From the NCBI GenBank assembly GCA_020744425.1, contig JAGMUV010000001.1, positions 5,456,001 through 5,520,000 of the forward strand: a stretch of DNA of 64,000 bases, written 5' to 3'. Within the stretch, counting starts at the first letter, position 1. Each line of letters starts with the position of its first letter. The DNA comes from Dactylonectria macrodidyma (lineage: Eukaryota; Ascomycota; Sordariomycetes; Hypocreales; Nectriaceae). The position numbers and the translations under genes were made by a program. Of this stretch, positions 53,985-64,000 are shown one piece after another. The notes under the pieces were generated by a model that was given only the letters and a program-made list of their open reading frames with translations, was not told the DNA's origin and did no database searches.

Positions 53985-56900
53985 TCAAAATCGACTCCGT
54001 TCAGGCTTTCTCAAACTTGAAGCCCGCGACCAATCTCCTGCCGATTTCTTAAGTCGGCTCCCTAGGCTGATGCTGGCAGCAGATAGTCCTTGCATTCTGC
54101 TTGGAATATTCGTTTCGACTCGCTCCCAGCCGGAGCCAACCTTTGACTCGTCGTCACTGCCCAGGGCCGGGCCTGGCAACATGGGAAGATGCCTAGGGCC
54201 TTTCAACATGGCTCCTTGAAGCGCGGCCCATGACTCAACCTGGCCATCGTCTGCCTCTTCAGCGCAGTTGCACTCGTCTCCTGCAGGGCATTGGGTTTCC
54301 CCAGCCGCGTGCCACTCTGCAAGGCATGCCTCGTGACTAGCACATCCGCAAGCGAGGCAAGGCGGGAAGAGAGCATCAACTGGCTCGAGGCAGTAAACGC
54401 ACCGAAGTTGACTCTGCATGCGATGGCACCGATCGCAGGTTCCCACTGCCCCGCCAGCAGTTGAGTTTGTTGTTGTGTAGCGCAGCGGCTCAAGTTGCGT
54501 TTCGTGTATCCGGCAGACCCCTGTAACATCGATGCCACGCCCCGAAGCCAAGAGGGCCTGAAGCTGATCTCTCTTTCCCATCGCAATGGGGGAGGAGTTT
54601 GGATGATGGCCAGGCAGGTTGCCACTGGCTCCATCGTGCAGAGTCGTCGAGCTACCATCGACATGTCCACCAATCGCATCCTCCTTGAGAACATTAAATT
54701 TCATGATTTCCAGTCGAGCTAGAGGTTGGTTCCATATCTGCAGCATCTCGGCGTAGGCGTACCGGTAGTTGGCGTACAGCTCGGACCTGCTTGGCTCGAG
54801 AAGCGGCGTACTCAGCCACCCATCGTCGTCAAAGATGGTCTGGTCCTCCATCGTCACCGATACATTTATTGGGACTAGAGGCAAGAAATCGTCTCTGCGA
54901 TACTCATCATCGGATAGGGAGGTTCTGCCACCACTGGAATCCATCGCGGTTGAGGCACTCCATGTTATATTCCCCATGCTTGGGGCAAGACTGCTCAGTA
55001 TAGTCTCAGCAGGGCTTGGCCTCTTTCTTCCTTGCCCTGGAGGAGATGATGAGCTCCCTGCAGTGAACGACCGCGGTAGGTTCGCTGCAAATGCCGATGC
55101 CAGCCCCGAGTTTGCCCGCGGGACAAAGCGGGTGTTTGGGGAGGTGGACAAGCTCGGAGGCGGTTCAAGCTCTCCGAGATAGCCCTTGAACTTGTTCGGG
55201 GGCGTCTCCCCGCATGAATACGAATTCGACGCCGGATCTCCGTTCCATAGTCCATCATCCGACGCTTGAGATCCTGCATAACGAGGCGTGTGCATTGTCA
55301 TTGGTGTGGTAGCCGCGGAATTGGAATAACTTCTGCTGTAGATATTCCAAACCGAGGCATCCGTTGGGAAGTAATCGAGAGAAAAGGATGGCGCCTTGAA
55401 CGGGAGTGGCGTGTCTGGTTGTGTCAGATGAGATTCGAAGTAGGCAACGCTGTCCTCGCCAGATGAATCTCCGAATATACACGACAGCATAGCCAGCATC
55501 TGAATATCGGCCATTTTCTCGAAATAATCAAACAGGTCCATGATGAAACCCTTGGCCAGAGGGTGCCCACCCCATTTAACTCTGCCTGAGAGACCGCCGT
55601 TTGTTTCGACGACATTATCAAGGGAGCCGTCTCCACTGCACTTGGAAACAACTTCGTGAGCTATGACCAGGATAGACTCACGTCTCTGGTTGTGGCCAAG
55701 GAACTCGAGCGGGATTCCCCTCTTGAGCAAAAGTCCCAAATAGCGCCAGACATGAACAAGGTCTTTCGCGCCATATTTTTCAGCGACCTTAGCGTTGTGC
55801 TCACAGACCTCAGCACCGTCACCAAATATGGCATACTCTTTTGCAAACTCCTCTTTGGATGGCAGAAGAGCCCGTAGATCGTGAATCGATATTAGGTTTC
55901 TCGGCCGCCCAGGTCGACGACGGCTAGTACCGGTGCCAGTTCCAGTACCAGCTCCAGTCCCCCCGCCACTAGATCGAATAGAGCGGTCCTCACTCCATGT
56001 CTTCCTGAAGACATGCCTGGGCTGGTACCATAGGCTGATCTTGTGCATTGATGTGGACTCCGAATCGCTCGATGATGAGGATGACGAGCGAGAATCGTCA
56101 GAGCCGGATTCACCATCAGACCCTGAGCCGTCTTCTCCCACCATGAACCTCTGCCTGGGGCCTAATTCATGGGCAATCCTGCCAAAACCTGCAAAGAAAG
56201 GCTCTCCCTTCGGGCGCTCCCTATATGCATCCAAAGTTGTCGAGAATAACGCTCTCGCTTTTTCTTCTTTGGTAGGGAAGAAGCAGACGAGTCTTCCATT
56301 GTGAGAGAACCGGGCACCGCACGTCCTAGGCGGCGGTGGAATGATGGTTCGATTGGGTGGTGCAAGGGCAGTGTCTATTTCGTTGTGAGGCACAAGTTCC
56401 TGGGACATCGAAGCTGAGCCACCTGCCGGGATGTCCTCGTCAGATTCGCTTGAACTTTCATCTGCCATCGCATCGATCTCGTCATCTAGATCTCGGACGT
56501 TCTTGAAGAAGGTTGTGCTAGTTTCAAGATCAACCTCTCCCAGAAGATATGTAAAGGCAACTTCAAGGCAGTTTTGCTTCCTCTGCACGAACTGGTCGGC
56601 GAGCTCATGGATTTCCCGCTCGATTTTCCTATGCACTTGTGTCGGCATGAAGGAGGTCTTTTCAATCAAGAATTTTGGGGCCTTCCCCTTCGGATAGCTG
56701 GAAGGAACATCAATTCTGACCTTGATGAAGATTGTCTCGCCTTCAACACCCCATGGGCCATGGAGAGAAGCAGTCAATGTCAAACTATCCATATCAATGT
56801 TCTCCCACTTGACCTTGGGAAGCTGAGTGCTGATGCGCAGGAGCTCCTCTTGGATGGTGTCAGGCTCGCCCCATTCATCGTCCAGGTATCCGTGGCCGAA

Positions 56901-58416
56901 TATTCCTGTTTCCTTTGGTGGATGTCTCTTCGACGCATCAGACGATGACTTCCTCTTCGTCATGGTGATACCCTTCATCCACCCAATTTGAGACTGGTTG
57001 CGGTCTGTAGCTTTCCCCCTTCCAACTTTCGCCTTCATCGATGGGCCTCGCCAAGCTACACCCATGCGATGGTTGGAGTTCGTGGCAGAGCGCATGCCAA
57101 TGGTGAGAGCACTCTGCCTGTAGTTACTGGTTGGGGCGCCTGGTCGGTGGTCGCTCATCGTTGCAGCTTTCCGTTCACGGTTGGAGCTGTCATCCACGGT
57201 ACGGAAAGTCTTATAAGTAGCACCCTTGCGGGTTTGAGGGATAACGCTCGTCACCCGCTTTCCTCGGGCATGGCCGACAGCAGAAAGAACGTGGGCGTCA
57301 GCACCTTGCAGTCTCAATTCGTTATCCGCGCCCCAAGATACAAGCTGGAATTCGCGGTCATCGATCCCTTCGTCCGTGATGCCGCCACGACTTCTCCATA
57401 GAAACTCCTTGGCTTTGTGATCCCCGTGACCAGGGAATACAACGACTGGGTCGATTGATGCGCTGATGTACGATCCTTGTGGTCTTCTCACGTCGTACAA
57501 ATACAGATCGCCTGGTTCGTTCTGCGGCATGGCAAGAAGACCCTCTCCAAAGGGAGTGTGTCGCGCCCTCCACACCGGAAACCCGGTGTGTATGACATGT
57601 TCCGGTCGGTCGCCATCGTCACTGTAATCCCAAAACTTGATGGTCTTATCAATAGAGCATGAGGCTATCACAGTTGAGCGGGTGCGATTCCAGTCCAAGC
57701 CATAGATTTTAGAGTCGTGGGCTTTGTAGGTCTTCAGGGGTTCGGATGTCCGTCGCTCATCCCAAATATGAAGAAATTGGTCATGAGCGGATGCAAGGAT
57801 ATGGGAGGCCTGTCGGTTGAATTTGACTTGAGAGGCTCCGGAAGACCAATCACAGAACGTTAAAACAGGTTGGCGTGGGCGCCGAAGATCCCACGAATGG
57901 ATGTAGCCATCCACGGAACAGGTAGCCAGGAAGTCTGGATGGTGGGCGGACCAGTTGACGTCTGTGATGGCTCGACTGTGGCCTTGCAAAGAGTGCTCGA
58001 TGGCGCCTGCGCTAGACTCTTCTCTCGAGTTCAGATTCCAAACCAGGGCGCGATGGTTAGCCGTTGACACAATCCAATAGTCTCGGGCAGCAAAAGGAGA
58101 CCATTGCACGTCCACGACAAGCCACGGCATGCCATGGCTTCTCAGACGGCGAGGGGGACTATAAGGCGAGTCCAAGTCGATGATGGCAAGTCCATCGGGT
58201 CTATAGGGTGTCAGTAAAAGAGATTAAATGCAAATGGCTGGCATGTGTAACTGACGAAGCAAGGGCGACGTCTCGGCCTGAAGGGGCAATGGTGGCTGAG
58301 CCGACAATGCCATCAACATGGATGGTACCATCGGCATCGAAGCTTTCACTGTTCAAGGCCGACTTTATAGTCTTGACCTTCTTGGGCAGTTCGGAAAGGT
58401 TGTCATAGGAGGGCAT
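53985..58416 (-). CDS. SEA/GATOR2 complex subunit Sea3/Mtc5 (WDR59 family)
   Basis: 1458 aa from two exons, 58416-58256 and 58200-53985; the junction restores VALASPDGLAIIDLDSPYS. The N-terminal ~330 residues are a WD40 propeller (VQWSPFAARDYWIVSTANHR, ATCSVDGYIHSWDLR, ASAHDQFLHIWDER, IASCSIDKTIKFWD). An RWD domain follows at about 490-607 (EWGEPDTIQEELLRI, then SSYPKGKAPKFLIEK). A long Ser-rich, partly acidic middle leads to a C-terminal zinc module at about 1304-1367 (CDRCHRMQSQLRCVYC, CLACGCASHEACLAEW, CPAGDECNC). This order, WD40-RWD-RING-like, is that of Sea3/WDR59, a vacuole-membrane regulator of TORC1 signalling. A GTGTGT-coded Gly/Thr stretch lies near 55940. Confidence 0.9.
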
Positions 58417-59265
58417 GGTGACGGCCGCGACGAGGAGCTGTGGCGACACTCGCCAATCGTCATGTCGGAGCTCATGCGACGTCGAATGAGAATTTTCAGG
58501 GGGTTCGGTGAGGGTACGCGGCCAAAAAAAGGGCTCGGGGCTATCTCGCCATCCCAGGGCAGCTTCCAGACACTTGTGCAAGCACGACGGCAGTTCGGCC
58601 AGGCAGTAGCACGGAATATCGATGGCTGTGCTTGAAACGATGGATGGATGAAGTCGCGATGTGAGGCTCGAGCTAGCTGCAATCTCCCATCCGGATACCA
58701 GGGTTATCAGCCGATACGTCCATTTCGGTGCCTTGGTGCCCTGCCCGTGGCTGACCATCAGGTACCGCCCCTAGGATGGATGCAGAGTACATCCCCTGCC
58801 AATTTGTGTGGGGCAGTACCTCCCCCGCCATCATGGCCACGGAACCTGCCGCGGCCTTATCGGGCACATTACCTGAAGGAGGGGCCTATGGAGGTACCGT
58901 GACGAGGCGAAACATGGAAATTCCGCCTTCACAACGTCCCACCGCCCTCCATCTCGCCCTCGCCCTGTCGCCTCTCGATCTTGTCTTGATACTCTATTGT
59001 CTTGTTTGATTCAGCATCGAATCACTTGAACCACATCCAACAACCCCTCTTCTTGTCTCCACTGCTAGGACGCGAATAGCCAGCCGCATTTTGCCCCTCA
59101 GCGCCTTGCCCTGCCCAGATTGCCCCGCCTTGTTGCACCAGAACAGGCTCCTTGAGCTTCGACGCTTGATCAACTACGACGCCGCGCATTTTGTCGCATA
59201 GCCCGCAGCCCATCCAGATTTAGTACCGTACCTCCATCAAATCAGACTTCTTGCGTATCATCGAG
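58417..59265. promoter_or_regulatory. Divergent promoter region, SEA3 / UBC13
   Basis: 849 bp between outward-reading genes. No clear TATA box; nothing else assigned. Confidence 0.4.
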
Positions 59266-59896
59266 ATGGCTCTGCCTAAGCGCATCATAAAGGAGACAGA
59301 GCGGCTCATGGCCGAGCCGTAAGTCATCTTGCTGTAGGAGTTCAACCCAGAGAAACTTCATCTGACAGGCATCGTTCCGCAGCGTTCCCGGAATCAGCGC
59401 CGTTCCCCACGAGGATAACCTACGCTACTTCGATGTCGAGATCCACGGCCCAGCCCAGTCTCCGTATGAGGGTTTGTAGCCGTGCTCCGAGTCTTTCCTT
59501 GTCATCCTCGTGACTGATCTTCCTAGGCGGCATCTTCAAACTCGAGCTCTTTCTACCCGATGACTACCCCATGACTCCTCCAAAGATCCGGTTTCTCACC
59601 AAAATCTTCCACCCCAACGTCGATAAGTTAGGCCGCATCTGCCTAGATGTCCTGAAGAGTGTGTTCCGTTTTCACATTTAAAAAAAAAATTACCATTCAG
59701 TTACTGACCGCCAACGCTAGACAACTGGTCACCTGCCCTTCAGATCCGAACCATTCTCCTCTCCATCCAAGCTCTTCTTGGCGCCCCGAACCCCGACGAC
59801 CCTCTCGCCGCTGATGTTGCCAAGAGCTGGAAGGAAGATGAACAAGCCGCCATTGCCACTGCCAGGGAATGGACCGCAAAGTATGCTAAGCAATGA
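59266..59896 (+). CDS. UBC13: Ubiquitin-conjugating enzyme E2 Ubc13 (UBE2N)
   Basis: 149 aa from four exons, 59266-59318, 59383-59471, 59527-59658 and 59721-59896, all in phase. With an Mms2-type partner it builds Lys63-linked ubiquitin chains in error-free post-replication repair. Signatures: [65 protein letters not shown] with active-site Cys about 86, [27 protein letters not shown] and REWTAKYA. At the exon 3/4 junction the splice gives LKNNWSP where orthologues have a Lys-Asp pair, a mild variant. Length and motifs separate it from other E2s. Confidence 0.95.
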
Positions 59897-60579
59897 ACAA
59901 ATGAATAAATGAACAAGCCGCAACCAGGAACCAGATTCAGCCACCTCCAGGCAACGAGCACGAGCATTCACCACAGGAGTTGAGGGCTGGTTTTGTTTCG
60001 CATGAGTAGATATTATCCGTCCTTGAAGGACGTTTGCAAAGTATCCCAGGTGTTCTTTCTTAGATTTGGGAGCTTCATTGATTCATTGAAGGAGATGTCT
60101 GTTGGTTGTTTTGGAATGGCCCCTCTCATTTGATTCCAGCGGACTAGTTTAAATCAGTGCGTTGCTTCAACAATCACTACACGAGTTTCGTCACTTTTGC
60201 CCGAACCACAAGTGCCACTCTGTTGGGAATTTCATATGAACATGCACAGATAGCTTGCTGACTATTGGGAACAAGGACTATAACGAAGACTTATGATTCG
60301 CATACAACATATCAACGGCGGGGACTAAACCAAATTGTGGGCGCTAGCTTGGAGCCGTGATGCAGTGATTCAAGCATCGGCACGCGGTTCCTAAAAAGCG
60401 CCTCGCCTCCTCGACTTCCTTTCCTCTCAGCTTCCTCCTCACCACCACCTCGATCACTTGGGAGACCACCAAGCATTATCCCCTCCTCTCCGATCCCCTT
60501 GGAGCTTCCTCTTATCACTACCGCAGGAGTGACTTCCGGCTTTTTGCCTCATTCCTTTTGGACATTTGCCAGCCCAAGG
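59897..60579. other. Intergenic; promoter of the next gene
   Basis: 683 bp; UBC13 3' UTR then promoter, with a pyrimidine-rich leader at 60400-60510. No gene supported. Confidence 0.4.
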
Positions 60580-61911
60580 ATGCGTGCTCAGAAGATTGAA
60601 TCTGGCTTTGGCGCCTTCAGCCACCTCTCAGCTGCTAACAAGAATCTGCACAAGATCCTTACGGCTTACATTCTGGAGTGCCAGTCCAGCTTCGGGCCGC
60701 AGAGGTTGGGGCCAATCATCGAGGCAATCAACTATGTCATACGCGAGAAGCCGCGGTTGCCTTTGCGCGCATCGCACATGTCCATCACCAAGGTGGTTGA
60801 GGATGGCATGGTCCGTGAGAAAACCCGCATTGTGGTCACCGCGCCCGGCGGCATAGTAAGTTCTTCCTTCTCTCTGCCTACAGTTCGCTGTGCACTACGA
60901 ATTGTTGGGTCATCACCGACCTGGTCAACACATCATGCTAATTCTTTCCAGGGTTATCTTGTCGTCGAGTTTCCCCCCCGAGATAACGTCGACAAGCTCG
61001 ACATGACCCAAGTCTGCAACAACATCAACGACGTTGCCAATCGCCTCTCGCCCGAAATCTGGCGCTCTTTGACGAGCTATGAACAAAGAGCTGTTCTCTT
61101 CACCGCCATTGGAGGCCATTACGGCGAACCTCTCGGGTTTGTCAACGACCAGATGATCGTCAAGGAGAAACGGACCTTGCTTGAGATAATGGGTGTCCAA
61201 GTCTGTGATAGTCCTGGGGTTACTCAATCCCATACCAACCAAGACATGGTCAATCCTCGCAAGAGTTTTGCGGAACTTCGGAGCCAAGTTAATCTTCTGA
61301 CCGCCAAGGTTGTTGATCTGGCCAATGCTTTGAATGCTAACAACGCGCCCGCGCCGGACTTGACCCCCCGTGACACGGCTCCTCGAGATGGATCTGACAT
61401 AGACGACCCTTGGGCCAACGCAATGTTGCAGACAACCCAGCCTCGCCAGGAGCGCCCCCACAATCAAGACCAATATCTCTCCAATCCATATCTTCCACCT
61501 GGCAAGCATGCAATGAGTCGTGTCAAGTCTGACGTCTCCATCTCGGATTCTCAGTCCCAGGGGCCGGCTTTTTTAGATCACCAAATGCCTGGCTCCTGGG
61601 TCCCAGAGCCAATGGCTCCCAGTGAGGTCGAGGATGCGCGTGATACCAAGCGCAAGGGAAAGGCGAAGACCACCCAGCCCAGACGCCAGAACCCATGCGA
61701 CTGTGGTTATTGGTCTCCCTCCAATGATGAGGCCTCTCAATCCGCTTCTGAATGGGACACGAAATCCCAGGGCCAAGACACCTGGGGTCAGGAAGACACC
61801 TCAGGCCGAAAAGACACATGGGGCCAGGGAAACGCCTTTTCCACTGGGAAGCGCCATCACCGCCGAACCTGCGACAACCCGATTATTTGGGACTACACCC
61901 AACACTGGTAG
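60580..61911 (+). CDS. Protein of unknown function with charged, low-complexity C-terminus
   Basis: Probably 411 aa: exons 60580-60855 and 60952-61911 with a 96-bp intron (GTAAGT...TTTCCAG). That intron is a multiple of three and free of stops, so the unspliced frame also stays open. The start at 60580 (MRAQKIESGFGAFSHLS) is chosen over an in-frame ATG at 60499. The N-terminal half looks folded: NLHKILTAYILECQSSFG, LGPIIEAINYVIREKPRL, GYLVVEFPPRDNVDKLDM. A short amphipathic helix (SFAELRSQVNLLTAKVVDL) follows, then a disordered Gln/Ser/Asp-rich tail with DTWGQ repeats. I recognise no domain. No signal peptide. Converges with the hydrolase gene. Confidence 0.7.
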   Translation: MRAQKIESGFGAFSHLSAANKNLHKILTAYILECQSSFGPQRLGPIIEAINYVIREKPRLPLRASHMSITKVVEDGMVREKTRIVVTAPGGIVSSSFSLPTVRCALRIVGSSPTWSTHHANSFQGYLVVEFPPRDNVDKLDMTQVCNNINDVANRLSPEIWRSLTSYEQRAVLFTAIGGHYGEPLGFVNDQMIVKEKRTLLEIMGVQVCDSPGVTQSHTNQDMVNPRKSFAELRSQVNLLTAKVVDLANALNANNAPAPDLTPRDTAPRDGSDIDDPWANAMLQTTQPRQERPHNQDQYLSNPYLPPGKHAMSRVKSDVSISDSQSQGPAFLDHQMPGSWVPEPMAPSEVEDARDTKRKGKAKTTQPRRQNPCDCGYWSPSNDEASQSASEWDTKSQGQDTWGQEDTSGRKDTWGQGNAFSTGKRHHRRTCDNPIIWDYTQHW

Positions 61912-62203
61912 ATCATTCCTTTGCCCAGGAATAGATGCTTACTCCATGGTATGGAGACCTCATGGAGCTGAATCGTTCACGGTTGGCATTCTTACCTTAC
62001 CCATCTTCGGCAAATAGGTACATAAAGAGAATAGGTGTCGGTTTCATGGCGTGTGAAGGTGATTAGTCTGCCTGTTTCGCGGGCGGTTTACTTGCCTTGC
62101 TCATCTTCAGCAACTAGTAAACAAAATCGATAACTTGCTAGCTACCTAGCTAGTGAATGAACATCAGTCCATGACGCTCTAGCTTCCTTGATATCTAAGT
62201 TCT
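61912..62203. other. Convergent intergenic region
   Basis: 292 bp between two stop codons; presumed 3' UTRs. Confidence 0.4.
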
Positions 62204-63229
62204 TCATTGTAGAATCCACTTCAATCCTTTTACCATCTTCCTTTCTGCTTCAAGCGACTGAGTCAATTGAGGTGCCTTCAACCAGAACGTGTGCGGCCAC
62301 CCCTTTTCCAACTCCACTTGAACATCCACTCCCGCCTCCCTCAAAGTCATACCGTAGCAGAGCCCATCCGAATATATCGTGTCGTTTGTGGCCAGCTGGA
62401 TCCAAGTACGCGGGAGGTCCTGAAGTTCTTCCGGTGCGGCCTCCAGGGGAAGCTTCTCAAGACCATCTCTCGGAATTTCTCTCTGCAAGTAACCGATCAA
62501 ATAAGTGACAAACGATGGTGATACACTGGTGTGATAAGGTCGCAGCCTCTCCGGGATATATTCTTTGCCGCTGGGACCATCCGCGGTGACGGGGCATCGG
62601 AGCATAACACCATGAATCGTGCCTTTGGGAGCGACTTGTGACACCGCAGCCGCCATTTGCCCACCGCTTGAACTTCCGACGACGATATTCTTCGCTGTCT
62701 CACTTCGTAGAGCATTCAACCCATCCAAAGAATCGGATAAACAAGTGCTTGCGGGCCAAGATGGCATGAGACGGTATCCGATGGAGTAGAGGCGAACTCT
62801 GCCCGCGTCAGACTTGACAAGATGACGACACGAAAGCTCTTCGCTATCGGCTTCGCCCACGTGTAATCCACCACCATGATAGTAGATGATGACTACCTCC
62901 GGCTCCTGGCCTTGATGTTCCACCAGGTCCAACTGGAGGACAGGAATCGCAAACCCGTCAACAGAAGACGGTATGGTAAACTCCTTCCTCTCCACGCCTT
63001 GAGACAAGTCAAAATCACGCGCTCCAGGAGCCATCATCTTGGCATGAGATTCACGACACTCCTGTGCATAAACCGGCTGTCTTTCAAGCACCGAGCTGAA
63101 CACTCGCGGCGGTCCACGGCGCTTCAACTCGTCCTCAAACTCCAACCAGGCGATGGCCAACTGGGGTGCCGTTTCGAAGGCGAGAGCCATGAGGTCAGGA
63201 TCAGGGAACACCATGCCGGAAATTTTCAA
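62204..63229 (-). CDS. HSL-type alpha/beta-hydrolase
   Basis: 341 aa, single exon. Catalytic set of the hormone-sensitive-lipase family: oxyanion YYHGGGLHVG, nucleophile in VGSSSGGQMAAA, acid in ATNDTIYSDG, His in GWPHTFWL. The N-terminal cap (about 1-85) is helical (LMALAFETAPQLAIAWLEFE). Cytosolic, as no signal peptide is seen. It is not a close copy of the esterase at 20.9-22.0 kb: the motifs and cap differ. Substrate unknown; such enzymes are common in fungal accessory metabolism. Confidence 0.87.
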   Translation of the reverse strand: MKISGMVFPDPDLMALAFETAPQLAIAWLEFEDELKRRGPPRVFSSVLERQPVYAQECRESHAKMMAPGARDFDLSQGVERKEFTIPSSVDGFAIPVLQLDLVEHQGQEPEVVIIYYHGGGLHVGEADSEELSCRHLVKSDAGRVRLYSIGYRLMPSWPASTCLSDSLDGLNALRSETAKNIVVGSSSGGQMAAAVSQVAPKGTIHGVMLRCPVTADGPSGKEYIPERLRPYHTSVSPSFVTYLIGYLQREIPRDGLEKLPLEAAPEELQDLPRTWIQLATNDTIYSDGLCYGMTLREAGVDVQVELEKGWPHTFWLKAPQLTQSLEAERKMVKGLKWILQ

Positions 63230-64000
63230 AGATGCTCTGTTTGAGTCAAGGAATCGTTTTCAACTTCAATTTGAGAATGGAAAAGTTTATGGATAGTGTG
63301 ACAATTATCCCGGAGTGTAGGGGCCTTGGGGACTTAGCCTGAAGATACAACTCCACACGTGATTGCCCTCAGGACCCTGTCGGGGGATCCGTGTGAGCAG
63401 ATTTCCCTGACTTCGACTAACTCTAAACACGGAAACATTCTATGCTTTTAGTGACCTGGGGCTAGGTCTAAGGTGTTCGGATGTTGTCGTGCGACATTCC
63501 CAGCTTTGAGAATGGAATTATAGAAAGAACAAACGGTATGGAAAACGCTAGTTCCATGATAGTCAACAGTTACTCCGAGCAAAGAAAGACGTAGAGGTTA
63601 TTACACAGGTTATCACAAACAACCTCCGAAACAGACTACACCTGCGTGATTACGAACACGCGAGACATCCGATACCTATACAGGAACGAACAATCAAGTC
63701 TAGATATAGGGTAGCAGAGGTGTAAACAGGCTTCAGCGTCGCGTTAACTGATCCTACCTCGATTCACCGTGTCAGATACAAATTTACACAAGGATATCCC
63801 ATTTGAGGGCTCATTATCAATGAATGGCTCGTAGCGTTAGCACACGGGGAAGAGAGGTGACGGAACCGCCGGTGGGCGCACTCGGGTATATCTCGAGCCT
63901 CGGCCGAGCGGATGAAATGAGAAACTTACTTCCAGTCCTCGAATACAGCCATTCTACGCGTAGCACCCTAGAGCAGCGTGTATGCTGTCACATATTTCGA
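63230..64000. other. Promoter of the hydrolase and window edge
   Basis: 771 bp, no gene supported; AT-rich at 63420-63700. Any gene to the right starts outside the window. Confidence 0.4.

Noticed and set aside
1..64000. Search for rRNA genes, CRISPR arrays, phage or bacterial operons
   Set aside because: None seen; the gene structures are eukaryotic with spliceosomal introns throughout.

Overview
The window is nuclear DNA of a filamentous ascomycete (Pezizomycotina), most likely a Sordariomycete and plausibly Hypocreales. Short GT-AG introns of about 50-260 bp, CTAAC/CTGAC branch points, pyrimidine-rich leaders, a Zn2Cys6 regulator, a CFEM GPI-protein, a 2EXR protein and a HET-S-type pseudokinase all fit; the species cannot be fixed. 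I see no rRNA or tRNA gene and no CRISPR array. Exon structures were rebuilt by hand; all spliced models with stated exons close in frame, except the kinase at 29.7-31.6 kb, which has a frame break.

Layout. 0.9-16.3 kb is a housekeeping block: steryl-ester-hydrolase-type lipase, Pet191 (complex IV assembly), a Ppn2-like polyphosphatase, transaldolase, Tudor-SN and Cu/Zn superoxide dismutase. 18.6-25.2 kb holds a Zn2Cys6 regulator tail-to-tail (33 bp) with an HSL-type esterase, then a secreted thaumatin-like protein. 25.6-28.3 kb is housekeeping again: ankyrin protein, RNA polymerase III subunit C11 and Mediator MED31.

28.9-35 kb looks like an accessory island. It has a 288-bp MITE-like element with 26-bp terminal inverted repeats and TA flanks, short direct repeats, an FHA-domain Ser/Thr kinase whose frame breaks at a G6 run just before the HRD motif, a divergent orphan basic protein, and a degenerate kinase-like gene of the HET-S/HeLo-associated type. 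35.7-42.4 kb carries a metallophosphoesterase, a CFEM GPI-anchored protein and the GPI-anchor enzyme subunit GPI2/PIG-C.

At 42.6-45.8 kb is an intact but unusual homoaconitase-type gene. It has 15 exons, including exons of 15 and 35 nt, and a divergent Fe-S motif (CAVC in place of CGPC). About 4.2 kb without an intact gene follows, holding a truncated Asp/Glu-racemase fragment. The right end carries a 2EXR protein, a D-2-hydroxyacid dehydrogenase, the SEA-complex subunit Sea3/Mtc5 (WDR59), Ubc13, a protein of unknown function and a second HSL-type hydrolase.

No operon-like system is evident. The best leads are the kinase frame break (a one-base deletion, or -1 frameshifting on a perfect slippery heptamer), the intron-rich homoaconitase, and the MITE-flanked kinase/pseudokinase island.
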